Below, in pieces: positions 55,082 to 63,836 of a stretch of 64,000 nucleotides of DNA; within the stretch, counting starts at the first letter, position 1, and each line of letters opens with the position of its first letter. The stretch is from CAYPNF01 sp964411985 (GTDB taxonomy: Bacteria > Verrucomicrobiota > Verrucomicrobiia > Limisphaerales > J093). The translations under genes and the position numbers were made by a program. The DNA lies in assembly GCA_964411985.1 (NCBI GenBank), contig CAYPNF010000011.1:1-64000 (forward strand). Reading direction: 5' to 3'. The notes beneath the pieces were generated by a model. That model had not been told where the DNA came from, searched no databases, and worked only from the letters and a program-made list of their open reading frames with translations.

Positions 55082-57150
55082 CCACCCCTGCGCCGAGCTT
55101 CTACGTTACCGGCGGTACCCTCCGAGCCGACGCCCCTTGCTACGTGGAGCGGGAGGCCGACCACGAGTTATTGGCCGCCCTGCTTCGGGGTGAGTTCTGC
55201 TATGTGCTGACCTCGCGCCAGATGGGGAAATCCTCACTGATGGTGCGAACCGCTCAGAAACTCCAGGCTCAAGGCGTCCATTACGCGGTGCTTGACCTGA
55301 CTGCCATTGGCCAGAACCTGACCCCTGAACAGTGGTACGACGGTCTGATGGCTCGGTTGGGACGACAGTTGCGGATGGAGGATGAGTTTGAGGACTACTG
55401 GCAGTCGCATGGGAGCCTGGGCCCGGTTCAGCGATTCTTCGGGGCGATCCGGGATCTGGCCCTGGCGCGGGTGACGGGCCGCTTAGCGATTTTCGTGGAC
55501 GAGATTGATGTGGTCCGGTCCATGCCTTTTTCCACCGATGAGTTTTTTGCGGCCATCCGTCACTGCTATACCGCGCGCGCCCAGGATCCGGAGTTGAGCC
55601 GGGTAGCCTTCTGCCTCTTGGGAGTGGCGACCCCGAGCGACCTCATCAAGGATGTTCGGATGACCCCTTTCAACATCGCGCGGCGGATCGAATTGCGCGA
55701 TTTCACAGAGAAGGAAGCGCTGCCATTGGCAGGGGCGCTGGGACGGTCCCGGTGGACTGCGCAGAGTATCCTGCGGCGCATTCTGTATTGGACCGGCGGT
55801 CATCCTTATCTCACCCAACGCCTCTGCCAGGCGGTGGCCACCGATAAGTCGGTCTGGCTGGGCCGCGGGGTGGATCGTGTCTGTCGCGCGCTTTTCCTTT
55901 CCCATCGCGCTCGGGAGCGTGACGACAACCTGTTGTTTGTGCGGGAACGGCTTTTGCGGAGCGAGGCAGACCGAGCCAAACTTCTCCAGCTCTATCGCAA
56001 GGTTCACCGGACCACGCTCGTGTCTGGGCTTTTCCGGATGGGTCTGGGCCTGGAGAGAATCGCGCCGGTGGCGGATGAGGAGACGAATCCCCTGGTGAGT
56101 GTGCTCCGACTGTCCGGGGTGACGCGCGAAGACCGCGGCCTCCTGAGGGTACGCAACCGGATCTACTACCTGGCCTTTGACCGGCATTGGGTTCGAGCCA
56201 ATATGCCCGAGGCGGAGCTATGGCAGCTTTGGTTGGGCTTTCTCGACACAGTCAAGCGGTTGACGGGAATCCTGCTCCGCGTTTTCCTGGTAATCATCCT
56301 GGGAAGCGTGATCTGGGGCAGTTTTCAGGGGTGGATGAGATTCCGAGATCGCCAGGCACGCCAGGAATTGGTCGAAGGAAGCCGCCCCAAGCCGAAAGTG
56401 CCAGTGAGATCGACGGAGGCCTCGGATCGGTTGGTCGATCTCACTGCTTTCTACACTGCAGCTTTGGATGACAACTGGCACCAAGGCGCTTCAGGTTCTC
56501 TCCTGGCATTGACAAAAGGAGTCGGCGAGTTTCGTGGAATCCCCTTTGACGTCCGGGGCATCGTCCAGTTGGCTGGATCCCAACTTCGCGATCAGGGCTA
56601 CCCCAGCGAAGTACGGGGGATTCCCGTGGGCAAACGCTGCCGTCGGCTCCACTTTTTGCATGCCACCGGATGGAAGGAGAGAGTCGGACGACAAATCGGC
56701 TCCTATGTCGTGCACTTCGCGGACGGTCAGCGCCGCCATATCCCCATCCTCTACGGCCAGGATGTGCTTGATTGGTATCGACCCGCGGGCGGCCCGGAGC
56801 AGAACGATGGAGCGGTCATCGCTTGGGAGGAGTTGAGCGGCGGTGCAGACAACCGGTCGAACGCTGAGGCTGGAGAGACTCCTCGTGCTGGTGCCGGACC
56901 TCGGGGAGGTCGGGAAGGCGCTCCCGGTGCCGGTTTTGGTCCTGGCCCCGGGGGAGAGTTTAGCCGGGCTTTGGGGCCGGTTCTCGGACCTGGCATTCCA
57001 ACAGGGCCTAGACCGGGGCCGCCGCCTCGGCGTCTTTTCCTGACCACCTGGTCGAACCCTTTGCCCAGCGTCGAGATCGAGTCTGTGGACTACATCTCCT
57101 GGATGACCGACGCTGCTCCTTTCATGGTGGCCATGACGATAGAGCCCTGA
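55078..57150 (+). CDS. AAA-like ATPase with transmembrane helix and C-terminal sensor-like domain
   Basis: 690 aa. GTG start overlaps the TIR gene stop (GTGA). Residues 1-330 are a second AAA_35-type ATPase: FYVTGGTLRADAPCYVEREA, Walker A TSRQMGKSS at 45-53, Walker B LAIFVDEIDVV near 143, WTGGHPYLTQRLCQAV. A single transmembrane helix (GILLRVFLVIILGSVIWGSF) lies near residue 400. The C-terminal domain (WHQGASGSLLALTKGVGEFR; VHFADGQRRHIPILYGQDVL) is beta-rich. A Gly/Pro-rich stretch lies at about 600-660. It is likely the membrane partner of the TIR protein. Confidence 0.82.
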   Translation: MTTPAPSFYVTGGTLRADAPCYVEREADHELLAALLRGEFCYVLTSRQMGKSSLMVRTAQKLQAQGVHYAVLDLTAIGQNLTPEQWYDGLMARLGRQLRMEDEFEDYWQSHGSLGPVQRFFGAIRDLALARVTGRLAIFVDEIDVVRSMPFSTDEFFAAIRHCYTARAQDPELSRVAFCLLGVATPSDLIKDVRMTPFNIARRIELRDFTEKEALPLAGALGRSRWTAQSILRRILYWTGGHPYLTQRLCQAVATDKSVWLGRGVDRVCRALFLSHRARERDDNLLFVRERLLRSEADRAKLLQLYRKVHRTTLVSGLFRMGLGLERIAPVADEETNPLVSVLRLSGVTREDRGLLRVRNRIYYLAFDRHWVRANMPEAELWQLWLGFLDTVKRLTGILLRVFLVIILGSVIWGSFQGWMRFRDRQARQELVEGSRPKPKVPVRSTEASDRLVDLTAFYTAALDDNWHQGASGSLLALTKGVGEFRGIPFDVRGIVQLAGSQLRDQGYPSEVRGIPVGKRCRRLHFLHATGWKERVGRQIGSYVVHFADGQRRHIPILYGQDVLDWYRPAGGPEQNDGAVIAWEELSGGADNRSNAEAGETPRAGAGPRGGREGAPGAGFGPGPGGEFSRALGPVLGPGIPTGPRPGPPPRRLFLTTWSNPLPSVEIESVDYISWMTDAAPFMVAMTIEP

Positions 57151-57259
57151 CCTTCGCTGCGATCCTTGTCGCCCGCGTCCGATCAGGGACGTTACGTTAC
57201 CCACTGTCTTGCCGTCCACACCCAGCCCACGCGCCAGGGCGGCGGTGCGGAGTATCTAT

Positions 57260-57288
57260 GCAAATATGGAGGTTAACTCCATATTTGC
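57260..57288. promoter_or_regulatory. 12-bp perfect palindrome, operator-like
   Basis: GCAAATATGGAG at 57260-57271 and CTCCATATTTGC at 57277-57288 are exactly complementary around GTTAA. It lies in the gap (57151-57363) between the AAA gene and the M3 peptidase gene, which converge. It has no T-run, so an operator or remnant repeat is more likely than a terminator. The rest of the gap shows no gene. Confidence 0.5.
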
Positions 57289-57363
57289 AGCCCGTTTTCG
57301 TAAGCCATTGATCTCAAAATGGAAAGATGCCGGTTCCGGGCTGCCAAGGACCGCCAATGGACC

Positions 57364-59541
57364 TCATTTCCCGGCCGGACTTCCCCCAGTTGCCCCTTTA
57401 GCGGGCTCAGGGAATCCACGATCGCGCATGAGGGCGCCGATGCCGGGATCGCGGCCGCGAAAAGCACGGTAAGCCTCGGCCGGATCTACAGTATTCCCCG
57501 CCGAGAACACGAATTTCTTCAGCTTCGCAGCCACCTGTTTGTCGAACGGGCCTTGGGCTTCGACAAAGGCTTCGTAAGCATCAGCGCTGAGGGTGTCGGC
57601 CCAAAGGTAGCTGTAATAGCCAGCGGAGTAGCCGTCGTTGGCAAAGATGTGTTGGAAATGGGGTAGGCGATGCCGCAGCACCACCTCTTTGGGCATGCGG
57701 ATCTTCTCAACAGCGGCTTTCTCAAAAGCGGCCGCGTCGATTGTGGTGTCACCTGCCAGATGAATCTGCATATCCACCAGTGCGGCCGCCAGGAATTCCA
57801 CCGTGGCGAAGCCCTGGTTGAACTTGGAAGAACGCTCGAGTTTCTCCACCAATTCCTTGGGCATGGGTTTCCCGGTCTGGTAGTGCAGAGCAAATTGGTT
57901 GAGGACTTGCGGCGCGAGCAACCAGTGTTCAAGGATCTGCGATGGGAACTCCACGTAGTCCCGGGCGACCGAGGTGCCCGAGAGGGAAGGGTAGGAGACG
58001 CTCGAGCAGAGGCCGTGCAACGCGTGCCCGAACTCGTGGAATAGAGTGCGAGCGTCATCCCAACTCACCAAGGTGGGTTCGGTTGCGGCACCTTTGGCGA
58101 AGTTCGAATTATTGGAGACGATGGTGGTGATCTCCCTTTCGAAACGCTCCTGGTTGCGGTAAGCGCTCATCCAGGCTCCTGACTGCTTTTCCGGCCTGGC
58201 GTACGGATCAAAATACCAAAGTCCGATGAGGTTTCCAGTGCCCTCTCGTACCTCCCACACCCTCACATCCGGGTGGTAGACCGGTACATTGGTTGCTGGG
58301 GTGAAATGCAGATCAAAGAGCTCCTTCGCCACGTAGAACATGCCCTCACGCAGTTTGTCCATCTGCAGGTAGGCTTTCACTTCGTTGGCGTCCAGGTCGT
58401 ACTTGGCCTGCCGCACTTTTTCGGCGTAGTAACGATAGTCCCAGGGCTCAATGCGAATGCCCGCCTTCTCCTTGTCGGCGATGGCCTGCATATCCGCAAC
58501 CTCCTCCAAGACGCGGGCGCGGGCCGCTTCCCACACGGTTTCCATGAGTTGGAGGGTGTTTTGGGGCGTTTTGGCCATGGAGTCTTCCACGCGCCAGTGG
58601 GCATGGGTGGCATAGCCGAGCACTTTAGCCCTTTCAGCGCGGAGTTTCAGGATTTCCGTGATCAGCCCTTTGTTGTCACGCGCATCGCCATGATCTCCCC
58701 GCGCGTAGAAAGTGCGCCAGACCTTTTCCCGTAGGTCACGGCGGTGTGCGTAGCTGAGAAAGGGTTCCACCATCGAGCGAGTATTCAGGATTGCCCATTT
58801 TCCCTTTTGACCCTGAGTCTCCGCTGCGGCGGCAGCTGCAGAGACGACAGAAGGCGGCAGGCCCGCCAGGTCCGCCTCCTTCTCCAGAATCAGCTTGTAC
58901 CCTGATTCCTCTGCCAGGACGTTTTGGGTGAAGCTGGTGTAGAGTGCGGCGAGCCGCTCATTGATGGCGGCGACCCTCTTTTTGGCCGTTGCATCCAGTC
59001 GGGCTCCGGCACGGACAAAATTGTTATAGTAGAGCCAGGCCAGACGTTTTTGCTCGGGTGTCTTGCACGCTGCGTCGCGGTGCTCGTACACCCAAGCGAT
59101 GCGGCTGAAAAGCTTCTCGTTTTGCGTGATCTGGTCCTGGAACGCAGCCAGTTTGGGCGCCATCTCCCGCTCGACTGCCTGAAACTCGTCGGAGCTCATG
59201 GCAGAGGACCAGACGTTGTAGAGCGCATTCACCTGCTCCAACGTCCGTCCTGAACCTTCCATGGCAGCCAGGGTGTTATCGAAAGAGGGGGGGGCTGGGT
59301 TGCCCGCGATCTTCTCCACGCTCACCAGTTGCTCCGCCATCGCGGTTTCCAGTGCGGGTTTGAAGTGAGAGACTTGGACTTGGTCGAACGGAGGCACGCC
59401 TCCATAAGGGCCTTTCCAGGCCTGAAGCAAGGGATTGGTCAAGGGAACCTCTCTGGCGGGGCTTGAGCCCTGCGCAACGCCAGCCCAGCAGAGAAGACTC
59501 AAACTGGCACCGGCAAGGAAATGGGGTAACAGGCTCTTCAT
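57364..59541 (-). CDS. M3-family oligopeptidase, exported
   Basis: 725 aa from ATG 59541 with a signal peptide (SLLPHFLAGASLSLLCWAGV). The thermolysin-like zinc motif HEFGHALHG lies around residue 510 (HExxH in ARTLFHEFGHALHGLCSS) and the third ligand Glu is in VEFPSQILEHWL. The length and the sequence GTGNLIGLWYFDPYARPEKQ match peptidyl-dipeptidase Dcp/oligopeptidase A. It cleaves short peptides. The signal peptide indicates a periplasmic location, whereas E. coli PrlC is cytoplasmic. Confidence 0.92.
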   Translation of the reverse strand: MKSLLPHFLAGASLSLLCWAGVAQGSSPAREVPLTNPLLQAWKGPYGGVPPFDQVQVSHFKPALETAMAEQLVSVEKIAGNPAPPSFDNTLAAMEGSGRTLEQVNALYNVWSSAMSSDEFQAVEREMAPKLAAFQDQITQNEKLFSRIAWVYEHRDAACKTPEQKRLAWLYYNNFVRAGARLDATAKKRVAAINERLAALYTSFTQNVLAEESGYKLILEKEADLAGLPPSVVSAAAAAAETQGQKGKWAILNTRSMVEPFLSYAHRRDLREKVWRTFYARGDHGDARDNKGLITEILKLRAERAKVLGYATHAHWRVEDSMAKTPQNTLQLMETVWEAARARVLEEVADMQAIADKEKAGIRIEPWDYRYYAEKVRQAKYDLDANEVKAYLQMDKLREGMFYVAKELFDLHFTPATNVPVYHPDVRVWEVREGTGNLIGLWYFDPYARPEKQSGAWMSAYRNQERFEREITTIVSNNSNFAKGAATEPTLVSWDDARTLFHEFGHALHGLCSSVSYPSLSGTSVARDYVEFPSQILEHWLLAPQVLNQFALHYQTGKPMPKELVEKLERSSKFNQGFATVEFLAAALVDMQIHLAGDTTIDAAAFEKAAVEKIRMPKEVVLRHRLPHFQHIFANDGYSAGYYSYLWADTLSADAYEAFVEAQGPFDKQVAAKLKKFVFSAGNTVDPAEAYRAFRGRDPGIGALMRDRGFPEPAKGATGGSPAGK

Positions 59542-59655
59542 GCTGCGATCCGGCGCATGCACATTCTGGAGATGAAGCCGTAGTTTCACGTGCCGTGAAC
59601 GGTGCCCAACCCCTTACCGCAATTCAAGTTGAATTCCGTGGTTGGGATCCCCGTG

Positions 59656-59772
59656 CCGCAGCCTGCCAGGCTGCTGTCTCGCAGGTCGCCTGACCTGGCT
59701 AGTGTGCGAAGGGCATGGGCCTGCCGACTCGGCAGTCGGCGATACGGCAGACAAGGCGGTCTGCGGCACGAG
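59656..59772. repeat. REP-type hairpins left of the transposase
   Basis: CCGACTCGGCAGTCGG and GCAGACAAGGCGGTCTGC are two short hairpins in tandem, matching the block at 60540-60665 in the same orientation. Such pairs (BIMEs) flank and are recognised by REP-associated transposases. Confidence 0.75.
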
Positions 59773-59863
59773 TTTTGGGTTGCGTTTCCGGGTTCGCCTT
59801 CGTAGAAAGCCTCCGTTGCGTCCGGAGGAGCCGAATTCCAGTCTTGAGCGTGTCCGCTTTGAA

Positions 59864-60550
59864 TTGCGGGCCCATGGTCTTTCCACGGCGACTCCAAACC
59901 CGCTGCGCAGCGGCATTCATACTCGAGGTTATTTACCACACGTCAAACGGGAGGGTGCTTCATATTTCGTTACCTTTCGGCTGGCAGACTCTCTGCCCAA
60001 GGAAGTACTACTCCGACTGCTCAGCGAGAAGAACGAGAGTTTGCGCCTGCGAGAAGCCAATGGGCTCACCCAGGCCCAAGCCGCACAACCACAGGACACA
60101 GCCGAAACCATTGATCGCGACTATCATCGCAAGGTGGAACGTTACCTGGACCGGGGTGCTGGGGCTTGTCCTCTGGGTCGGCCAGAGGTCGCTGCGCTAG
60201 CGAAGGACGCACTCTGGCATTTTCACGGAGCGCCATATCTGCTCGATGACTGGGTTATCATGCCCAACCACGTGCATTGGATCCTCTGGCCGATGCCCAA
60301 CTTCACCCTGAGTGAGATTGTGAAGAGCCGCAAACAGTTCATCGCCAAGCAGGCCAACCGTTTGCTCGGTTCTGTCGGTGAAACGTTCTGGCAGGCAGAG
60401 TCGTTCGATCACTGGATCCGGAATGACGATGAAAAGTCACGCATACGGCGATACATAAGAAACAACCCAGTGAGAGCGGGCCTTTGCGCCTGTCCCCAAG
60501 ATTGGCCTTGGAGCAGCGCAGGGTGTGGGGGAAAGCCACCTCCCCTGTAG
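59864..60550 (+). CDS. REP-associated tyrosine transposase (RAYT, Y1_Tnp)
   Basis: The recognisable protein begins around GYLPHVKREGASYFVTFRLA. The core has the HUH signature WVIMPNHVHWILWPMPNFTL with the two metal-binding His, the catalytic Tyr region, ESFDHWIRNDDEKSRIRRYI and the typical end RNNPVRAGLCA. The open frame reaches 59642, but that part translates the REP repeats and is unlikely to be real; TTG 59864 is a guess at the start. RAYTs cleave single-stranded REP hairpins. The flanking REPs support an active or recently active locus. Confidence 0.82.
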   Translation: MRAHGLSTATPNPLRSGIHTRGYLPHVKREGASYFVTFRLADSLPKEVLLRLLSEKNESLRLREANGLTQAQAAQPQDTAETIDRDYHRKVERYLDRGAGACPLGRPEVAALAKDALWHFHGAPYLLDDWVIMPNHVHWILWPMPNFTLSEIVKSRKQFIAKQANRLLGSVGETFWQAESFDHWIRNDDEKSRIRRYIRNNPVRAGLCACPQDWPWSSAGCGGKPPPL

Positions 60551-60665
60551 CGCAGGCAGCCTTGCCTGCCGTTTCGCGGGTTGCCTAACCCGCCTCGTGT
60601 GCAAGTGCGGAAGGCCCGCCGACTCGGCAGTCGGCGATACAGCAGACAAGGCTGTCTGCGGTACA
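60540..60665. repeat. REP-type hairpins right of the transposase
   Basis: Again GCCGACTCGGCAGTCGGC followed by GCAGACAAGGCTGTCTGC, with a preceding GCAGGCAGCCTTGCCTGC hairpin. It lies between the RAYT stop and the aminotransferase 3' end and may double as a transcription end between the converging genes. Confidence 0.75.
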
Positions 60666-60674
60666 GTACGGGCG

Positions 60675-61934
60675 TCACCTTCCCTGACTACACAACGTGG
60701 ACTCGACCTGGCCAGTCGTGTCGGAAAGACTCCGCCGAATGACCCTGGCCAGCCGACGGATTCCCTCCCGTATCTCTGCCTCGTTATGCCGGGTAAAATT
60801 GAGGCGCATGGTGTGGTGCACGGAGCCATCCGGGTAGAACTCCACGCCGGGAACGAAAGCGACGCCCTCGTTCAGGGCTTCGGGCAGGAGCTCCGCCGTA
60901 TCCAGTTGCGCAGGCACCGTCAGCATGAGGAACATGCCCCCCTCCGGACGAGTCCATGACACGCTCTGCGGCATGGACCGTGCGAGACTCTCCAACATAG
61001 CGTCGCGCCGGGCCCGGTAAACCTCGCGGAGCTTGGGAAGTTGCTGCTCGATTATCCCATTCCGCAGGAGTTCCAAGACGATCCGTTGAGTGAAAGGACT
61101 GGTGTGCAGATCCGAGGCTTGCTTGGCGCGCACCAGGTTTTCAATGACCGGTTGGGGGGCAATGGCCCAACCGACACGCAGGCCGGGTGCAATACTCTTG
61201 GAGAAGGTACCCAATTGGACCACGCAACCTCCCTCTTCCCAACTGGGCTGGGGCTCCGACTCCAACTCGAGTTCCAGAAGGCTCGGAAGGACTTTACCCT
61301 CGTATCGGAGTGAGTCGTACGGAGTATCTTCGATGAGCGGCAAGCTACGTCTCCCACACCAGTCGATCAGCGCGAGCCGCCGATCCATCGTCATCGTCGT
61401 TCCCTGTGGATTTTGGAACGTGGGGATGGTGTAGACCGCTTTCGCATCGGTCGGCAGAACCTCCGGGAGGAATTCGGTCCTCAGACCAGCGTCATCACAA
61501 GCAAGCTCGTGAAACCGGGCATCCAAGGGTCGCCAAGCCGAAAGCGCTGCCAGATAGGTTGGGTTCTCGAGCAGGACCAGGTCGCCTGGGTCCAGAAACA
61601 CCCTTCCCACCAGATCGATAGCCTGTTGGGCACCGTTCAGGATGAGGACATTCTCGCGCTTCACCCGGGCTCCCGTTCGGGAAGCGTTCTCCGCGATCCA
61701 GTCGCGCAGTTCCGGAATCCCCTCGGTTTCCGCGTATTGCAGAACCTTGGGGCCGTGGTCGCGCAGCACTCGGTCGGTGACCGTGCGAATGGCTTCGACT
61801 GGAAAGAGTTCGGGCGCCGGCATTCCACCTGCGAAAGAGATGATCCCCGGTTGGTTGGCGAGTTTGAGGATCTCGCGGACGGCGGTACGGTGGGTCCGTT
61901 GGGTTCGCTGGGCAAAACGATGATTCCAGTTCAT
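60675..61934 (-). CDS. PLP-dependent aminotransferase (2-aminoadipate/LysN-like)
   Basis: 419 aa; ATG 61934 has AAGG upstream and starts the family N-terminus (VREILKLANQPGIISFAGGM, then PAPELFP). The PLP lysine lies in QLGTFSKSIAPGLRVGWAIA. Other landmarks are NGAQQAIDLVGRVFLDPGD and the Arg-containing MRLNFTRHN. Related enzymes act on aminoadipate, kynurenine or branched-chain substrates, and the same fold is found in MocR regulators. It is divergent from a LysR gene, which may regulate it. Confidence 0.88.
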   Translation of the reverse strand: MNWNHRFAQRTQRTHRTAVREILKLANQPGIISFAGGMPAPELFPVEAIRTVTDRVLRDHGPKVLQYAETEGIPELRDWIAENASRTGARVKRENVLILNGAQQAIDLVGRVFLDPGDLVLLENPTYLAALSAWRPLDARFHELACDDAGLRTEFLPEVLPTDAKAVYTIPTFQNPQGTTMTMDRRLALIDWCGRRSLPLIEDTPYDSLRYEGKVLPSLLELELESEPQPSWEEGGCVVQLGTFSKSIAPGLRVGWAIAPQPVIENLVRAKQASDLHTSPFTQRIVLELLRNGIIEQQLPKLREVYRARRDAMLESLARSMPQSVSWTRPEGGMFLMLTVPAQLDTAELLPEALNEGVAFVPGVEFYPDGSVHHTMRLNFTRHNEAEIREGIRRLARVIRRSLSDTTGQVESTLCSQGR

Positions 61935-62015
61935 CCTGCCTTTGTGACACGGGTGAGGAAAGGCGGGTAATACTTCTTTGTTCGCACCTTGATGCCTTCC
62001 AGGTATGATGCGGGC
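61935..62015. promoter_or_regulatory. Divergent promoter region between aminotransferase and LysR genes
   Basis: An 81-base gap must contain both promoters. A T-N11-A LysR box was looked for; several weak candidates exist but none is clearly palindromic. Co-regulation is inferred from the divergent arrangement alone. Confidence 0.35.
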
Positions 62016-62888
62016 GTGGAACTGCGTCACCTGCGCTATTTTGTGAGTGTAGCCGAACAACGGAGCTTCACCCAGGCTGCCGCGCAGCTCCGGGTGGCGC
62101 AACCGGCTCTGAGCCGCCAATTGCGCCAACTTGAGGAGGAAGTGGGGGTGCTCCTGTTTCATCGGTCCCCCAAAGGAGTGAAACTGACGGGGGCGGGGGA
62201 GGCGTTCCTGGTAGAGGCCCGCCAGTTGCTCCAACGAGCCGCCGATGCGGTGCAGATTGCCAAAGATCAGGGTGCCGCGGAGCGGGGACAGCTTCGAGTG
62301 GGCTACGTGTGGGGGCTCTTTCATACGCAGGCTCCGGCGTTGATCTCCCGTTTTCGCAAGGCTCATCCCGAGGTCGCGGTCCACCTCCTCGATCTTACCT
62401 CGACCCAACAGGCCGCCCAACTCGCGGACGGAAAACTCGACCTGGGGTTCATCGGCTTTGCCCAGGAAGCCGACCAAGCGGGGTTAGAGAAGCGGAAGAT
62501 CGGATCCTGTTCCCTGGTGGCAGCGCTGCCCGCCGGACATCCTGCTGCGCGCCGACGCTCGGTGCCTTTGCGGGCTTTGGCGGAGGATTTCTTCCTGATG
62601 CTCTCCGAACAGACCTATCCGGGCGTAGTGCAATGCGTTCTCGATGGATGCACCGCCGCTGGCTTCAAGCCCAGGGTGCTGCAGGTGGCAGACCGTGGCT
62701 ATACCTTGCTCGGGCTCATCGCTTCCGGTTGTGGTGTGACGTTGCTCCCAGAATCGGTACGGGAGTTGCCCCATCCTGGCGTGGTTTTTCGCCCCCTACA
62801 GGAGGGAATCACGGCTGATCTCTGCCTGGCTTGGCGTAGGGCAGGGCAGAATCCCTGGATCCAACGGTTTCTTGATTTGCTTCCATGA
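62016..62888 (+). CDS. LysR-family transcriptional regulator
   Basis: 290 aa from GTG 62016 (MELRHLRYFVSVAEQRSFTQ); an ATG at 61989 is possible. The winged helix-turn-helix (residues 1-60, RVAQPALSRQLRQLEEEVGV) is followed by the inducer-binding domain (VGYVWGLFHTQAPALISRFR; GFIGFAQEADQAG). It probably controls the divergent aminotransferase and/or the downstream exporter, with which it is translationally coupled. Confidence 0.9.
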   Translation: MELRHLRYFVSVAEQRSFTQAAAQLRVAQPALSRQLRQLEEEVGVLLFHRSPKGVKLTGAGEAFLVEARQLLQRAADAVQIAKDQGAAERGQLRVGYVWGLFHTQAPALISRFRKAHPEVAVHLLDLTSTQQAAQLADGKLDLGFIGFAQEADQAGLEKRKIGSCSLVAALPAGHPAARRRSVPLRALAEDFFLMLSEQTYPGVVQCVLDGCTAAGFKPRVLQVADRGYTLLGLIASGCGVTLLPESVRELPHPGVVFRPLQEGITADLCLAWRRAGQNPWIQRFLDLLP

Positions 62889-63655
62889 GTCACGCGCTGC
62901 TTTGCTTCTTCAGCTTTCTCGCCGGATTCATCGATTCGGTTGCGGGCGGGGGTGGGCTTATCCAACTGCCCGCATTGCTGGTCATCTTGCCACCCGGTTT
63001 GGCGGGCAATGTCCCGGCCGTACTGGGAACCAACAAGTTTTCCTCGATCTGGGGTACAGGATTCGCCTTGTACCGCTACGCTCGCCGACTTTCCCTCGAG
63101 TGGTCGTCGCTCTGGCCATCCGCCTTGGTGGCCTTCCTGGCGGCCTACGCCGGAGCCTGGACGGTCAGCCGCGTCAGCAGCGCGTTCCTAAAGCCGTTCA
63201 TGCTCATCATGATGGTCGTGGTGCTGTTGTACACCATTTGGAACAAGAACGCAGGAAAGGTGCATGAGCCTCGTTTTAGCGCAGCTGGGCGAAAGCTGTG
63301 GTTGGCCCTGGTCTGTGCAGTGATCGGTTTCTACGATGGCTTCTTTGGACCAGGCACCGGAAGTTTTCTGATCTTTGCCTTGATCGGCATCTTCGGCTTC
63401 GATTTTCTACGTGCATCCGGTTCCGCCAAGCTGATCAATTTCTCCACCAACGTGGCTGCGATTCTGTTTTTCGCCGGTACCCGGAAAATCTACTATTCCT
63501 ACGCGATTCCCATGGCCGCCTCCAACGTGGCGGGCTCCTGGTGCGGAACGCATTTCGCCATCACCAAGGGCAACACCTGGATCCGCAGGCTCTTCCTGGG
63601 CGTAGTGACGGCCATGATCGTCCGTTACGGTTACGAGGTGCTGGTAAAGCACTGA
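62885..63655 (+). CDS. TauE/SafE-family membrane exporter
   Basis: 256 aa; the ATG overlaps the LysR stop (ATGA). About eight transmembrane helices with the family repeat motifs FLAGFIDSVAGGGGLIQLPA and FYDGFFGPGTGSFLIFALIG, each with the glycine-rich signature. Members export sulfite, sulfoacetate or similar small anions. The substrate here is unknown. Confidence 0.9.
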   Translation: MSHALLCFFSFLAGFIDSVAGGGGLIQLPALLVILPPGLAGNVPAVLGTNKFSSIWGTGFALYRYARRLSLEWSSLWPSALVAFLAAYAGAWTVSRVSSAFLKPFMLIMMVVVLLYTIWNKNAGKVHEPRFSAAGRKLWLALVCAVIGFYDGFFGPGTGSFLIFALIGIFGFDFLRASGSAKLINFSTNVAAILFFAGTRKIYYSYAIPMAASNVAGSWCGTHFAITKGNTWIRRLFLGVVTAMIVRYGYEVLVKH

Positions 63656-63836
63656 GTGGGTCCTGGAAGCAGATGGAAGCAGAGGGAAGGGGGAGAGATG
63701 AAGGTCTTTGCTTCCTGTCCGCTTCGGTTTTCATGGTGGAGCATCTCAACCCCTCCCCTTCGTTTCCTTTGTAAAGAATCCAAGTTTCAATTCTGGCTGG
63801 CTTGCTTGGTTGGGCAAAGCGGGGCACACTCCCGGT

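Noticed and set aside
59642..59863. N-terminal extension of the RAYT frame
   Set aside because: It translates REP hairpins. RAYT proteins begin close to the YLPH..GA.YFVTFRLA segment.
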